Assembly: GCA_943846745.1 (NCBI GenBank)
Contig: OX044360.1
Location: forward strand, 744,001-808,000
Origin: Opacimonas sp002292215
Lineage (GTDB): Bacteria > Pseudomonadota > Gammaproteobacteria > Enterobacterales > Alteromonadaceae
Direction of reading: 5' to 3'
Length of the DNA stretch: 64,000 nucleotides
The stretch's first letter is position 1, and the number at the start of each line of letters is the position of its first letter. Both the position numbers and the translations under genes were made by a program. Positions 26,359 through 36,155 of this stretch are shown here, one piece after another. The notes under the pieces were generated by a model. The model was not told the origin of the DNA. It was given only the letters and a program-made list of their open reading frames with translations, and did not search any database.

Positions 26359-27999
26359 TTATGCGATGACACTTTCTACTAATGCTTGAGCATCAGCGAG
26401 TAATCGATCTAAATGTTCTGCTGAAATAAAGCTCTCAGCATAAATTTTATAGACATTTTCGGTCCCTGATGGACGCGCAGCAAACCAGCCATTTTCAGTT
26501 GAAACCTTTAACCCGCCTATTGCGGCACCGTTACCTGGCGCATGAGTTTGTTTGCTGATTATCGTTTCACCCGCAATACTATCTGCTGTCACTGCATCCG
26601 CAGTCATCGACGATAAAACCTGTTTTTGCGCTAATGTCGCAGCCACATCGATGCGTTTATAGTGTGGTGTACCAAATTTTTCGGTTAATGCATGATAACG
26701 TTGTGCTGGATCTTGTCCCGTCACGGCTGTCATTTCTGCAGCGAGCAAACATAAGATAAAGCCGTCTTTGTCTGTTGCCCATGGCGTGCCATCAAGACGC
26801 AAGAAGATCCCCCCTGCACTTTCTTCACCAGCAAAACCGATTGATTGATTTAACAAGCCTTGCACAAACCACTTAAAGCCAACTGGCATTTCAGCTAATT
26901 GCCGTTGGTTACTTGCAACCACACGATCAATCATTGAGCTGGATACTAAAGTTTTACCTATTTGTAAATTGGCTGACCACTGAGGTCGATAGTTAAGAAC
27001 ATAATCAATCGCGACGGCTAAATAATGATTAGGGTTCATTAACCCTTGCGGCGTCACAATACCATGACGATCAAAATCAGCATCATTACCAAAGGCTAAT
27101 GCGAACTTATCTTTGTACGCTAATAAACCGGCCATTGCGTAAGGTGACGAACAATCCATGCGAATTTGCCCATCTTTGTCTAAGGTCATAAAACTAAAGC
27201 GTTGATCAACCGCCGTGTTTACTACTTCAATATTTAAGCCATATTGCTGCGCTATCATCGCCCAGTATCGTGTTCCTGCTCCACCTAATGGATCTGCACC
27301 AATTTTAATATTGGCATTTGCAATCGCTTGCATGTCAATCACGTTAACTAAATCATCGATATAAGCTGGGGCAAAATCAACTTCACTTAAGTACTCACTG
27401 GACATAGCTGCAGCAATTGGCATACGAATAACCGCAGTGTTACCCGCAGCCATGATTTCATTCGCACGTTGTTGAATGGTACTGGTTGCATCAGTATCAG
27501 CTGGTCCACCATGGGTTGCGTTGTATTTAAAGCCACCATCTTGGGGAGGATTATGTGAAGGCGTAATCACTACGCCGTCGGCTTGATCAGAATGAATCGC
27601 ATTATATTGTAAAATGACATGAGAAATAACAGGTGTTGGCGTATAGTCACGATTGACTTGAATAACAACATTGACCTGGTTGGCACATAATACTTCTATC
27701 GTGGTGGTTAACGCTGCTTCTGATAAGGCATGCGTATCCATACCTACATAACAAGGGCCAGTGACCTTTTCAGCATGACGATATTCAGCCAATGCTTGTG
27801 CTATCGCTGCAATATGCGCTTCATTAAATGAGCATTTATGGGCGCAACCACGGTGGCCTGAAGTACCAAACGTAACAGCTTGTTCAGCTATACTCACATC
27901 TGGCTGTAAGGTGTAATAATCACTAATAAGTTTAGCGACATTAATAAGATCAGATTGTTGTGCTGGTTTACCAGCTCTTTCATGAAGCGCCATCGACAC
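26359..27999 (-). CDS. pgm: Phosphoglucomutase (alpha-D-glucose phosphate-specific)
   Basis: 546 residues, as in E. coli Pgm. Interconverts glucose-1- and glucose-6-phosphate through a phosphoserine. The active-site serine lies in VVITPSHNPPQDGGFKYN, the Mg-binding DxDxD in GNDADFDRHGIVT, the sugar-binding EESAGG and the C-terminal phosphate-binding RPSGTENVYKIYAES are all intact. It works with GlgP in glucan use and in UDP-glucose supply. Divergent from the MoxR operon across about 200 bases that contain a perfect palindrome. Confidence 0.97.
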   Translation of the reverse strand: MSMALHERAGKPAQQSDLINVAKLISDYYTLQPDVSIAEQAVTFGTSGHRGCAHKCSFNEAHIAAIAQALAEYRHAEKVTGPCYVGMDTHALSEAALTTTIEVLCANQVNVVIQVNRDYTPTPVISHVILQYNAIHSDQADGVVITPSHNPPQDGGFKYNATHGGPADTDATSTIQQRANEIMAAGNTAVIRMPIAAAMSSEYLSEVDFAPAYIDDLVNVIDMQAIANANIKIGADPLGGAGTRYWAMIAQQYGLNIEVVNTAVDQRFSFMTLDKDGQIRMDCSSPYAMAGLLAYKDKFALAFGNDADFDRHGIVTPQGLMNPNHYLAVAIDYVLNYRPQWSANLQIGKTLVSSSMIDRVVASNQRQLAEMPVGFKWFVQGLLNQSIGFAGEESAGGIFLRLDGTPWATDKDGFILCLLAAEMTAVTGQDPAQRYHALTEKFGTPHYKRIDVAATLAQKQVLSSMTADAVTADSIAGETIISKQTHAPGNGAAIGGLKVSTENGWFAARPSGTENVYKIYAESFISAEHLDRLLADAQALVESVIA

Positions 28000-28039
28000 A
28001 TCCTTTTGAAAAATAACGTTTAAAATAAATCGTACTTGT

Positions 28040-28057
28040 TTAGTATACCTATACTAA
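28040..28057. promoter_or_regulatory. Perfect 18-bp palindromic operator candidate
   Basis: TTAGTATA and TATACTAA flank a central CC, 41 bases upstream of the pgm ATG and between two divergent transcription units. Size and symmetry fit a dimeric repressor site. The regulator is not identified. Confidence 0.5.
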
Positions 28058-28201
28058 GCGTAATCAACTGATAATTCATCTCATTTTTATTAATAATCCG
28101 TCGATAATTACTACATTGTTATAACTTAACCTAATGATTAATAAGCAAAACGTATGCTTGTTGTCTATGCTTTAACTAGACTTAACCAGAATGTGGATCA
28201 T

Positions 28202-29128
28202 ATGCAGTATCTTTTTAGCGCCGCGGTAAGTAAGATCAGCCAAGTATTAATTGGCAAGCAACGCCAAGTAGAACTTGCAGTAACCTGCTTGTTAGCTAAC
28301 GGCCATTTACTCATTGAGGATTTACCTGGGATGGGTAAAACTACGCTATCGCACGCGCTTGCCAATGTATTTGGTTTGGCGGACACTCGGATCCAGTTTA
28401 CTTCTGATTTATTGCCTGCTGATGTATTGGGTGTGTCAATTTTTGATCAATCGGCACAATCGTTTTCGTTTCACCAGGGGCCAGTATTTAATCAAATTGT
28501 TCTGGCTGACGAAATCAATCGTGCGAGCCCTAAAAGTCAATCTGCGTTGTTAGAAGCGATGGAAGAAAGGCAAGTGAGTATTGATGGTAAAACATATCCA
28601 CTCCCACGTCCGTTCTTTGTTATAGCGACACAAAATCCCTCATATCAATCTGGTACGTACCCTTTACCTGAATCGCAACTAGATCGGTTTTTAATGCGGA
28701 TCGTACTTGGTTATCCAAATGTCGCAGCAGAAAAACGCATGTTACTCGAACAATATGATGATACGCGCCATACCACTGAGCCAATGCTAACGATTACTGA
28801 TTTGTTTGCCGCACAAAAAGCCTGTCAAGATATCCATGTATCAGATGCCGTCATTGGTTATATTTTGCGCTTGGCGAATCACACCCGCAATGAACCTGAA
28901 TTCCTTAACGCGTTATCACCACGTGCAACCAAAGCATTATTGCGGGCTACTCGCGCATGGGCTTTTTTACAAGGTCGTGATTTTGCGATCCCCGAAGATG
29001 TGCAAGCTATATTGCCCAGTGTTGCAGAGCATAGATTACGCTCTGAGTTAACAGATTTAAGTGATGATCAAATGCTCAGTGAACTATTGATTGATGCCGT
29101 CAACCCAATCATTGCCCAGACCTCTTAG
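28202..29128 (+). CDS. MoxR-family AAA+ ATPase
   Basis: 308 residues from ATG 28202, where the protein aligns with the usual MoxR start; a frame from 28154 adds 16 residues without a better ribosome site. MoxR ATPases act as chaperones for assembly or metal loading of partner complexes. Walker A is LIEDLPGMGKTTLSHAL, Walker B is VLADEINRASPKSQSALLEAMEE, sensor 1 FVIATQNP, and the C-terminal lid helix region (LSPRATKALLRATRAW) is present. The gene is followed by DUF58 and TgpA-type genes, the standard MoxR partner set. Confidence 0.94.
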   Translation: MQYLFSAAVSKISQVLIGKQRQVELAVTCLLANGHLLIEDLPGMGKTTLSHALANVFGLADTRIQFTSDLLPADVLGVSIFDQSAQSFSFHQGPVFNQIVLADEINRASPKSQSALLEAMEERQVSIDGKTYPLPRPFFVIATQNPSYQSGTYPLPESQLDRFLMRIVLGYPNVAAEKRMLLEQYDDTRHTTEPMLTITDLFAAQKACQDIHVSDAVIGYILRLANHTRNEPEFLNALSPRATKALLRATRAWAFLQGRDFAIPEDVQAILPSVAEHRLRSELTDLSDDQMLSELLIDAVNPIIAQTS

Positions 29129-29139
29129 GCAGCGATTCT

Positions 29140-30153
29140 ATGAGCTTTGCATATCTACAACAATTGCTATCCGTACGCCAAGAAAAATGGATTAACAGAC
29201 GTATCCCTGAAGCTGTTCGCTATCAATTAGACAATCAATCCATCTTTATACTACCTACCAAATTTGGCTACGTATTTTTGCTGTTCAGTGTAATCCTGTT
29301 TGTCTTTGGAACCAATTATTATTCGCAGCCATTAATTATGCTCAGCATCATGCTCATTGCGTTGTTTGTTGTGCATATGTTTGCCAGTTTTTTAAACTTT
29401 GCTCGGTTATATGTCAGTATTGGCAATATTCAACCGGTATATGCAGGCACAACTGCTGCAATCCCCCTACACATATTACCGAGTCAATCAGCACGACCAA
29501 CACGAGGTACATTGTGGGTTAGTTTTTGGGAAATTAAACGTTATCAATCTATTGAACTGGATACGCTGGAAGGCCCAGCCAATATTCGTTATTTTGCAGA
29601 AAATCGCGGAGTATCGCAATTGCCGAGGATGACCTTACAATGTGATTATCCTTTAGGGCTATTTAGGTGTTGGACTCATTTACAATTCACGCAACCATTA
29701 ACGGTATATCCGCAGCTGATTGTGGCTAATTTACCCTTAGAATCAACGATTAAATTATCACAGGTAAAAAATTCGACTCACATTGAAGGTAAAACGTTAT
29801 CGTTAGATCAACCTGACGATTTTGATTCATTAGTCACTTTTCAGCATGGCGATCCTATGCATAGTGTTGCTTGGAAACACTTGGCTAAAACGGGTAATAT
29901 GTTGCGTAAACGTTTTGTAGGTGCATCTCCACAACAAGGCTATTTGTCTTTGCCCATGCATAGCAATGTTGAAAAAGGCTTAAGTCAACTAGCCTATCAA
30001 ATTAATCAATGTCACAATAAACATGCAATATACGGTCTTTATTTACCGACTCAAACCATAGTTCCAAATCATAGTGAGGCGCATAAACAAGCCTGTTTAG
30101 CTGCATTAGCCGCCTACCCTATTACTCGACAAGCTTACCGTGATGGACAATAG
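29140..30153 (+). CDS. DUF58 domain protein
   Basis: 337 residues. Two adjacent membrane spans at about residues 43-90 (YVFLLFSVILFVFGT and LIMLSIMLIALFVVHMFASFL) are followed by a soluble part with the DUF58 signature FQHGDPMHSVAWKHLAKTGNMLRKRF near residue 240. These von Willebrand-like proteins usually pair with MoxR ATPases. Starts eleven bases after the ATPase gene and overlaps the transglutaminase gene, so the three are cotranscribed. Exact role unknown. Confidence 0.92.
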   Translation: MSFAYLQQLLSVRQEKWINRRIPEAVRYQLDNQSIFILPTKFGYVFLLFSVILFVFGTNYYSQPLIMLSIMLIALFVVHMFASFLNFARLYVSIGNIQPVYAGTTAAIPLHILPSQSARPTRGTLWVSFWEIKRYQSIELDTLEGPANIRYFAENRGVSQLPRMTLQCDYPLGLFRCWTHLQFTQPLTVYPQLIVANLPLESTIKLSQVKNSTHIEGKTLSLDQPDDFDSLVTFQHGDPMHSVAWKHLAKTGNMLRKRFVGASPQQGYLSLPMHSNVEKGLSQLAYQINQCHNKHAIYGLYLPTQTIVPNHSEAHKQACLAALAAYPITRQAYRDGQ

Positions 30154-32287
30154 ATTCACTATTGGGCGACATAGTATATTCGCCGATTCGATTGCAGGTA
30201 AACCTCGCTCAGCAGCGCATAACAACAGTTTTTTAGCGTTAACGATAGCGTTTTGTTTAGTCACTTTTTCTTTATATAGTCATGTCACCATTTGGATATT
30301 ACTGATTGGCTTAGTTGCGGTTATAATGCGTTTTTTATTGTATTTGGGTTTGTACCAGCATATACCCGGTACGCGAATAATTAATATTTTAGGGATTATA
30401 TCAGGCGTTATATTAGTTGTGATGAGCCGAAATATGACGATGCTAAGTGCAATGATCAATTTATTAATTATGGCAAGCGCTCTCAAAATCATGGTGTTAC
30501 ATACCCAAAAAGATCTATTGTTCATTTTTATCAGTGTGTTGTTTTTGGCGGCTTTAGGCTTAATTATCCATGACGAATTTCTATTTACGTTATTTTATAG
30601 TGGCTTGGTGGTAGTATTATTAATCACATTGGCTACACACTTTGCTCCAAGTCGTTCGGTCTCCCAATCACTCACCAAAACATTACAGTTATTAGCACAA
30701 GCGTTACCAATTGCAATGATCATGTATATACTCGTGCCCCATTTTTCGCCCTTTTGGCAAGTCCCCTCACCAAAACAAGAAACGACAGGGCTAACCGATG
30801 TTGTCAAACCCGGAAATATTGCAGATTTAGCACAATCAGCTGATCTTGCTATGATTGTCCGTTTTACTGAAGGACCCATTCCAAAATTTCATCAACGCTA
30901 CTGGCGAGCTATCGTTATTGACCAATTTGATGGTGAATCATGGTCACAGTCGCAATTACAGCGCGCATACCAACAACCATTATTAGCAATGACGCAACCC
31001 CAACAGCATGTTATTTCGCAGCCATACGACAACATTCATCTCACGCAATATAAGAGTGTGCTAATGGCAAATCAAACTCAATATGTCCCCACGTTAGATG
31101 CTATTATTGATATTAAAGGCAATAGTCATACAACTAACCCTTATATTATTACCGCCTCAAATCATGCGTTCAATTCTCAGCCACAAGTCTTTACAACCGA
31201 TTATTCCGCCATTAGTATGCTCAACGTTAATAATCAGCGTGAGCTGACGCAACTGGAAACTGAGCAATATTTACAATTGCCACCTAGCTCACAGAAACTA
31301 GATTATCAGATCGCACATCAGAACCCTCGTACCCAAGTTTGGGTCACGGAACTCACCAAGCAAAATACCACTTTAAAACAACTGATTACTGCTTTTAATC
31401 AATTTATATTAACTGAACAATTTACGTATACGCTGCAAGCTCCATTGATGCCAGAAAATATGGTGGATCAGTTTTTATTTACCCATCAAACTGGATTTTG
31501 TTCACATTATGCTGCTGCTATGGGGTATGTGTTACGGCTAGCGGGTTATCCAACTCGTTTAGTTGCCGGCTATCAAGGTGGCGAGCAAGTTAATGATTCA
31601 ACCTTGCTGATTTATCAATATGATGCACATGCTTGGTTAGAAGTGTATAGCGCTGATTTAGGCTGGCAACGATTAGATCCAACAGCAGTCATTGCGCCGC
31701 AACGCATCAGTGATGGCTTAGCGCATGCCTTGAGTAACAAAGATGAATACCTAGCCGAAGAGAGTTTGAGCTTAGCAAAATACACACATATACCTGGTAT
31801 CGCACAATTACATAGGTTGTTACAGCAAGGTTCAGCGGTGTGGCATGGGTCATTTCGTACATTTGATAATGAAGATAAGCAAGATCTCATTAAAACACTG
31901 ATGCAACACCTGAATATTAAGCATCCAGCGTGGATCGGTATATTGGGCCTAAGTTTAATAGGATCATGCTTAGCTGGTTATTTTATATATGCTCGTACTG
32001 ACATAGCTGTTCATCCTGATCATGTAAAATGGTATTTACAATGTCGGCAATTATGTGTCAGTCGCTATATCCAAAAATCAGCAGAAACCGATACTGATAT
32101 TCAGCATTACCCGCCCAAAAAATTTGTAGACTGGCTAGCCCTTCATAGTACGTCATCTGTGGTGGCTGAAATGCACCAGATCACAACTTGGTTTATTCAA
32201 CATGAATATCGCGCAACAAGCGACAACCACCTAACAGGAAAACAAATCAAAGCCGGCTATAAAAGATTAAAACGCTTATCCAAATAA
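30143..32287 (+). CDS. TgpA-type membrane transglutaminase-like protein
   Basis: 714 residues from ATG 30143 (GTG 30140 also possible), overlapping the DUF58 stop. An N-terminal DUF3488 region with about six membrane helices (residues 25-200) is followed by a periplasmic transglutaminase-like domain: catalytic Cys in QTGFCSHYAAAMGYVLRLAG, His in DAHAWLEVY, Asp in RLDPTAV. Another helix (IGILGLSLIGSCLAGYFIY) near residue 600 and a cytoplasmic tail complete the TgpA plan. In Pseudomonas aeruginosa TgpA is essential; the substrate is unclear. Third gene of the MoxR triad. Confidence 0.93.
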   Translation: MDNRFTIGRHSIFADSIAGKPRSAAHNNSFLALTIAFCLVTFSLYSHVTIWILLIGLVAVIMRFLLYLGLYQHIPGTRIINILGIISGVILVVMSRNMTMLSAMINLLIMASALKIMVLHTQKDLLFIFISVLFLAALGLIIHDEFLFTLFYSGLVVVLLITLATHFAPSRSVSQSLTKTLQLLAQALPIAMIMYILVPHFSPFWQVPSPKQETTGLTDVVKPGNIADLAQSADLAMIVRFTEGPIPKFHQRYWRAIVIDQFDGESWSQSQLQRAYQQPLLAMTQPQQHVISQPYDNIHLTQYKSVLMANQTQYVPTLDAIIDIKGNSHTTNPYIITASNHAFNSQPQVFTTDYSAISMLNVNNQRELTQLETEQYLQLPPSSQKLDYQIAHQNPRTQVWVTELTKQNTTLKQLITAFNQFILTEQFTYTLQAPLMPENMVDQFLFTHQTGFCSHYAAAMGYVLRLAGYPTRLVAGYQGGEQVNDSTLLIYQYDAHAWLEVYSADLGWQRLDPTAVIAPQRISDGLAHALSNKDEYLAEESLSLAKYTHIPGIAQLHRLLQQGSAVWHGSFRTFDNEDKQDLIKTLMQHLNIKHPAWIGILGLSLIGSCLAGYFIYARTDIAVHPDHVKWYLQCRQLCVSRYIQKSAETDTDIQHYPPKKFVDWLALHSTSSVVAEMHQITTWFIQHEYRATSDNHLTGKQIKAGYKRLKRLSK

Positions 32288-32321
32288 CTAAGTCGTTTTT
32301 TCATATAACTAAAAGTTAAGC

Positions 32322-32349
32322 AAAAAAAAGCCCGCAAATGCGGGCTTTT
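32322..32349. terminator. Bidirectional intrinsic terminator
   Basis: GC-rich stem GCCCGC/GCGGGC extended by A-T pairs around a 4-base AAAT loop. Eight T follow on the minus strand (after the EF-G gene) and four on the plus strand (after the transglutaminase gene), so it serves both convergent genes, best for the minus strand. Confidence 0.9.
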
Positions 32350-32372
32350 AGATTTTGACGTTTAACTACTAA

Positions 32373-34460
32373 TTATTTAGCAGCTTTACGTGCGCGGGCT
32401 TCTTCCATTACGGCTTCAGCTACGTTTTGTGGACATTGATTATAGTGTGAAAATTCCATAGAGAACTGACCACGACCAGATGTCATTGTACGTAATTGAC
32501 CTATGTAACCGAACATTTCAGATAATGGAACGTCAGCTTTAACACGAACACCAGTTGCACCAGCTTCTTGGTCTTTGATCATACCACGACGACGGTTTAA
32601 ATCACCGATAACATCACCAACGTGATCATCAGGTGTAAACACATCAACTTTCATGATTGGTTCAATAAGTTGAGGCTTCGCTTTTGGAATCGATTGACGG
32701 AATGCGCCTCTCGCTGCAATTTCAAACGCAACAGCAGATGAATCAACTGCGTGGAAACCACCGTCGTATAATTCAACTTCAACGTCAAGTACAGGATATC
32801 CAGCAAGAACACCTTGGTCCATCATCGACTTAAAGCCTTTCTCGATTGCTGGGAAGAATTCCTTAGGAACGTTACCACCTACTACTACTGATTTAAATGT
32901 GAAACCAGAGTTCGCTTCTCCTGGACGGATACGGTAATCAATTTTACCGAACTGACCTGAACCACCAGATTGCTTCTTGTGCGTGTAAGAATCTTCAATC
33001 TCAGAAGTAATCGTTTCACGGTAAGCAACTTGTGGCTGACCTACTTCTAGCTCAACGCCATAAGTACGCTTCAAAATGTCTACTTTGATATCTAAGTGTA
33101 ACTCACCCATTCCTTTAAGAATGGTTTCACCAGAATCTTCATCAGTTTCAACTTGGAAAGATGGATCTTCAGCAACCATTTTACCAATTGCAATACCCAT
33201 TTTCTCAGTAGAACCTTTATCTTTTGGCGATACAGCGATTGAGATTACTGGCTCTGGGAAGATCATTGGCTCAAGCGTACATTCATGCTTAGGATCACAT
33301 AATGTGTGACCAGTCTGTACGTTTTTCATGCCTACGATAGCAATAATATCACCGGCTTGTGCGCTAGAGATTTCAGTACGGTCGTTGGCATGCATTTCTA
33401 CCATACGGCCAACACGCTCAGTTTTACCTGTAGCAGAGTTAAGGATAGTATCACCTTTGTTCAATGTACCTGAGTAGATACGAACAAACGTTAATGCACC
33501 GAAACGGTCATCCATGATTTTAAATGCAAGGGCACGAAGTGGTTCTTTCACATCTACAATCGCAAACTCACCCGTGGCTTCACCAGTATCTGGATCAGTT
33601 AGTGGCTGTGGATCAACTTCAGTTGGGCTTGGCAAGTAATCAACAACAGCGTCAAGTACGTTTTGAACACCTTTGTTTTTAAATGCAGAACCACAATAAG
33701 TAGGGAAGAAATCAATTTTACGCGTACCTTCACGAATACAATGTTTAATTTGTGCAATAGTTGGCATCTCGCCTTCCATATACGCCATCAACAATTCATC
33801 GTCTTGCTCTAACGCAGTCTCGATAAGAAGCTCATGATAGGCTTCAACATCATCAACCATGTCAGCAGGAACATCAGTAATTTCATAGTTTTCAGGAAGA
33901 CCAGTGTCATCCCAGATATAGGCTTTTTTCTCAAGAACATCAACAACACCAACGAAGTTTTCTTCGATGCCGATTGGTAATGTCATGATCAATGGATGAG
34001 CAGCTAGTACGTCTTTAACTTGCTTAGTTACACGATAAAAATCTGCACCCATGCGGTCAAGTTTGTTAACGAAAATGACACGGGCTACTTCAGATTCGTT
34101 CGCATAACGCCAGTTAGTCTCTGACTGAGGTTCAACACCACCAGATCCACAGAAAACACCAACACCACCATCAAGTACTTTCAATGAACGGTAAACTTCA
34201 ACAGTGAAGTCAACGTGTCCAGGAGTATCGATGATATTCATGCGGTGGTCTTTCCAGTAACAAGTTGTTGCAGCAGACTGGATGGTTATTCCACGCTCAG
34301 CTTCTTGTTCCATGAAATCGGTAGTTGATTCGCCATCGTGGACTTCGCCCGACTTATGGATTTTACCGGTTAGTTTTAGAATTCGCTCTGTAGTGGTCGT
34401 TTTACCCGCGTCAACGTGAGCAAAAATACCAATATTTCTGTAGTGTGATAAATCAGACAT
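32373..34460 (-). CDS. fusA2: Elongation factor G paralogue (EF-G2 type)
   Basis: 695 residues. Translational GTPase with intact G motifs: AHVDAGKTTTTERIL (P-loop), DTPGHVDF, NKLDR, and the switch I segment EAERGITIQSAATT, followed by domains II-V (QPQVAYRETI, GYIGQLRTMTSGRGQFSMEFSHY). It stands alone rather than in the rpsL-rpsG-fusA-tuf operon, and wording such as FCGSGGVEPQSETNWRYANESEVAR is that of the second EF-G found in Shewanella, Vibrio and Pseudomonas. Whether it does translocation, recycling or a special task is not known from sequence. Bounded by a strong terminator downstream and 134 bases upstream. Confidence 0.93.
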   Translation of the reverse strand: MSDLSHYRNIGIFAHVDAGKTTTTERILKLTGKIHKSGEVHDGESTTDFMEQEAERGITIQSAATTCYWKDHRMNIIDTPGHVDFTVEVYRSLKVLDGGVGVFCGSGGVEPQSETNWRYANESEVARVIFVNKLDRMGADFYRVTKQVKDVLAAHPLIMTLPIGIEENFVGVVDVLEKKAYIWDDTGLPENYEITDVPADMVDDVEAYHELLIETALEQDDELLMAYMEGEMPTIAQIKHCIREGTRKIDFFPTYCGSAFKNKGVQNVLDAVVDYLPSPTEVDPQPLTDPDTGEATGEFAIVDVKEPLRALAFKIMDDRFGALTFVRIYSGTLNKGDTILNSATGKTERVGRMVEMHANDRTEISSAQAGDIIAIVGMKNVQTGHTLCDPKHECTLEPMIFPEPVISIAVSPKDKGSTEKMGIAIGKMVAEDPSFQVETDEDSGETILKGMGELHLDIKVDILKRTYGVELEVGQPQVAYRETITSEIEDSYTHKKQSGGSGQFGKIDYRIRPGEANSGFTFKSVVVGGNVPKEFFPAIEKGFKSMMDQGVLAGYPVLDVEVELYDGGFHAVDSSAVAFEIAARGAFRQSIPKAKPQLIEPIMKVDVFTPDDHVGDVIGDLNRRRGMIKDQEAGATGVRVKADVPLSEMFGYIGQLRTMTSGRGQFSMEFSHYNQCPQNVAEAVMEEARARKAAK

Positions 34461-34594
34461 AGTTTCACTTATTTAATTGGTTCATAAAAAAATCGAGCGG
34501 ATTATATCGGATCTTGGGGGTAATTTGATACCTTTTTTTAGTCTAGTGCTAAATAAATCGTAAAAAAAGGAGAAAAACGACAGTAAATCCTATC

Positions 34595-35716
34595 TTAAGG
34601 TGTGGTGATAATACAAACGGTGACTTCATCACGATTATGATAGAGATGTTTTGCTTGCCAAGTGAACGATATCCCAGCCTGTTTGAGCTGCTTTTCAATC
34701 TCGACTTGAGCATTTTGCATCGCAGTAAATCTTTGTTTCATCGGTAATTTCAAGTTAAATATGGCGTTTGTTGCCCAGCCATCCACCAACCATTGTGCCA
34801 TTAACTGCGCGACGCGATTAGGCTGCTCTATCATATCGCACACTAACCAATCGACTTTGCCATATTGAGGCTGATATTTAAAGCCATCAGCAGGTGCATA
34901 AGTCACTAAACCGGTTGCCATTAATGCTTCATCCATTGCACCATTGTCGACCGCCTCGACGTGCATTTTGCGTTGCACTAATTGATAAGTCCAGCCGCCA
35001 GGACATGCGCCTAAATCAACCGCAGTGGCATCAGCATGCAGTAATTCTTTTTGCTGTGTAGGGGTCAAAAAGGTATTAATGGCTTCTTCCAACTTTAAAG
35101 TTGAACGTGACGGCGCATCTTGCGGGAACTTTAAGCGATAAATGCCATTTTCATGAGCACTGCGATTATTGGGTAAAGTCACGCCCAAATACACCGCACT
35201 ACCATGTTCAAAAAACGCATGAAGCGTTATACCAACAATAGGTTGTTTACTTTTACTTCGGTAAAGCCAATCATGCTGGCGCAACATTTGACGCAGCGGC
35301 ACACTGAATTTACGGCAAAACTTCGCTAGCTCTTTACCATCTTCAGTGTCTGCTGATTCAACTACCGCAGTTTTTGCTAAAAATTCTGCCGGTAATAAAT
35401 CAGCACATACAGTTTGGATCTGCACTAAACGATCGCTGCGGTCTAACACTTGAATATATTCAAACACCCACACTAATTGACGGGCGAACATTAATTGTGA
35501 AAACTGAATTTTTGCGTTTAATGCAGACAATGATGCTGGTGTGAATAATGAAAAATACACATAACCGGTCTGGGGTATGATTTTGGCATAACCAAATACG
35601 TCACTTTGTGCACAGACTTGTTCTAATTCTTGCGCTAAATTTTGTTCATAGCCACTTCGGCAATAACATAACACGCCTTTAATTGGCAACGAGTCACTAG
35701 AAGCGGAGTTAGTCAT
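34595..35716 (-). CDS. rlmM: 23S rRNA C2498 2'-O-methyltransferase RlmM
   Basis: 373 residues, near the E. coli length. It methylates the ribose of C2498 in 23S rRNA before subunit assembly. An N-terminal THUMP-like RNA-binding domain (residues 1-180) precedes a Rossmann methyltransferase with the SAM-binding DLGACPGGWTYQL near residue 235 and the catalytic K-D-K-E type residues (WLVCDM, NLKLPMKQRF). The start overlaps the DUF423 stop by eight bases. The order gcvA, (hydrolase), DUF423, rlmM matches the E. coli gcvA-ygdD-rlmM cluster. Confidence 0.96.
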   Translation of the reverse strand: MTNSASSDSLPIKGVLCYCRSGYEQNLAQELEQVCAQSDVFGYAKIIPQTGYVYFSLFTPASLSALNAKIQFSQLMFARQLVWVFEYIQVLDRSDRLVQIQTVCADLLPAEFLAKTAVVESADTEDGKELAKFCRKFSVPLRQMLRQHDWLYRSKSKQPIVGITLHAFFEHGSAVYLGVTLPNNRSAHENGIYRLKFPQDAPSRSTLKLEEAINTFLTPTQQKELLHADATAVDLGACPGGWTYQLVQRKMHVEAVDNGAMDEALMATGLVTYAPADGFKYQPQYGKVDWLVCDMIEQPNRVAQLMAQWLVDGWATNAIFNLKLPMKQRFTAMQNAQVEIEKQLKQAGISFTWQAKHLYHNRDEVTVCIITTP

Positions 35717-36155
35717 TGTCGAGGTTTCCTGTTCGATTAGCTTTAAGTGTAATGCGTCTGCTTAAAGCGATAATAAATCCAATATAGCCCAATATAAAAA
35801 ATATTGAGCTGTATGGAGTGATAAAAGATAGAGCACCAATACCAAATAAGTATTTTAAACCAATTGGCCCAGCAAACATCAGGCTAGCCAATAAAACCAA
35901 ACACATAGAAACACCGACTAAATGAATGTAACGGTGTTGAGTGTTTAGTTCACGATCAATACTGAGTGCAAACAGCACGATAAACACACTATTCCAACGC
36001 ACCATCGAGATGGCGGATTCTAATGATTGAATTGCTTTAGCGGTTAGTGTCGAGGCATGAGCAACATAGGCGCTGAGAAAAAACATTGTCACAAATAGCA
36101 CTAATGCCACCTGCGCTATTCGTACACAATACGAAAAGTTAAATTGTGGCATCAT
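35709..36155 (-). CDS. DUF423 membrane protein (YgdD-like)
   Basis: 148 residues with four predicted membrane helices: VALVLFVTMFFLSAYVAHA, WNSVFIVLFALSID, LVGVSMCLVLLASLMFAGPIGL and YSSIFFILGYIGFIIALS. ASLMFAGPIGLKYLFGIGALSFITPYSS is the conserved DUF423/YgdD region. Function unknown. Its start overlaps the hydrolase by 17 bases and its end overlaps rlmM by eight. Confidence 0.9.
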   Translation of the reverse strand: MMPQFNFSYCVRIAQVALVLFVTMFFLSAYVAHASTLTAKAIQSLESAISMVRWNSVFIVLFALSIDRELNTQHRYIHLVGVSMCLVLLASLMFAGPIGLKYLFGIGALSFITPYSSIFFILGYIGFIIALSRRITLKANRTGNLDND

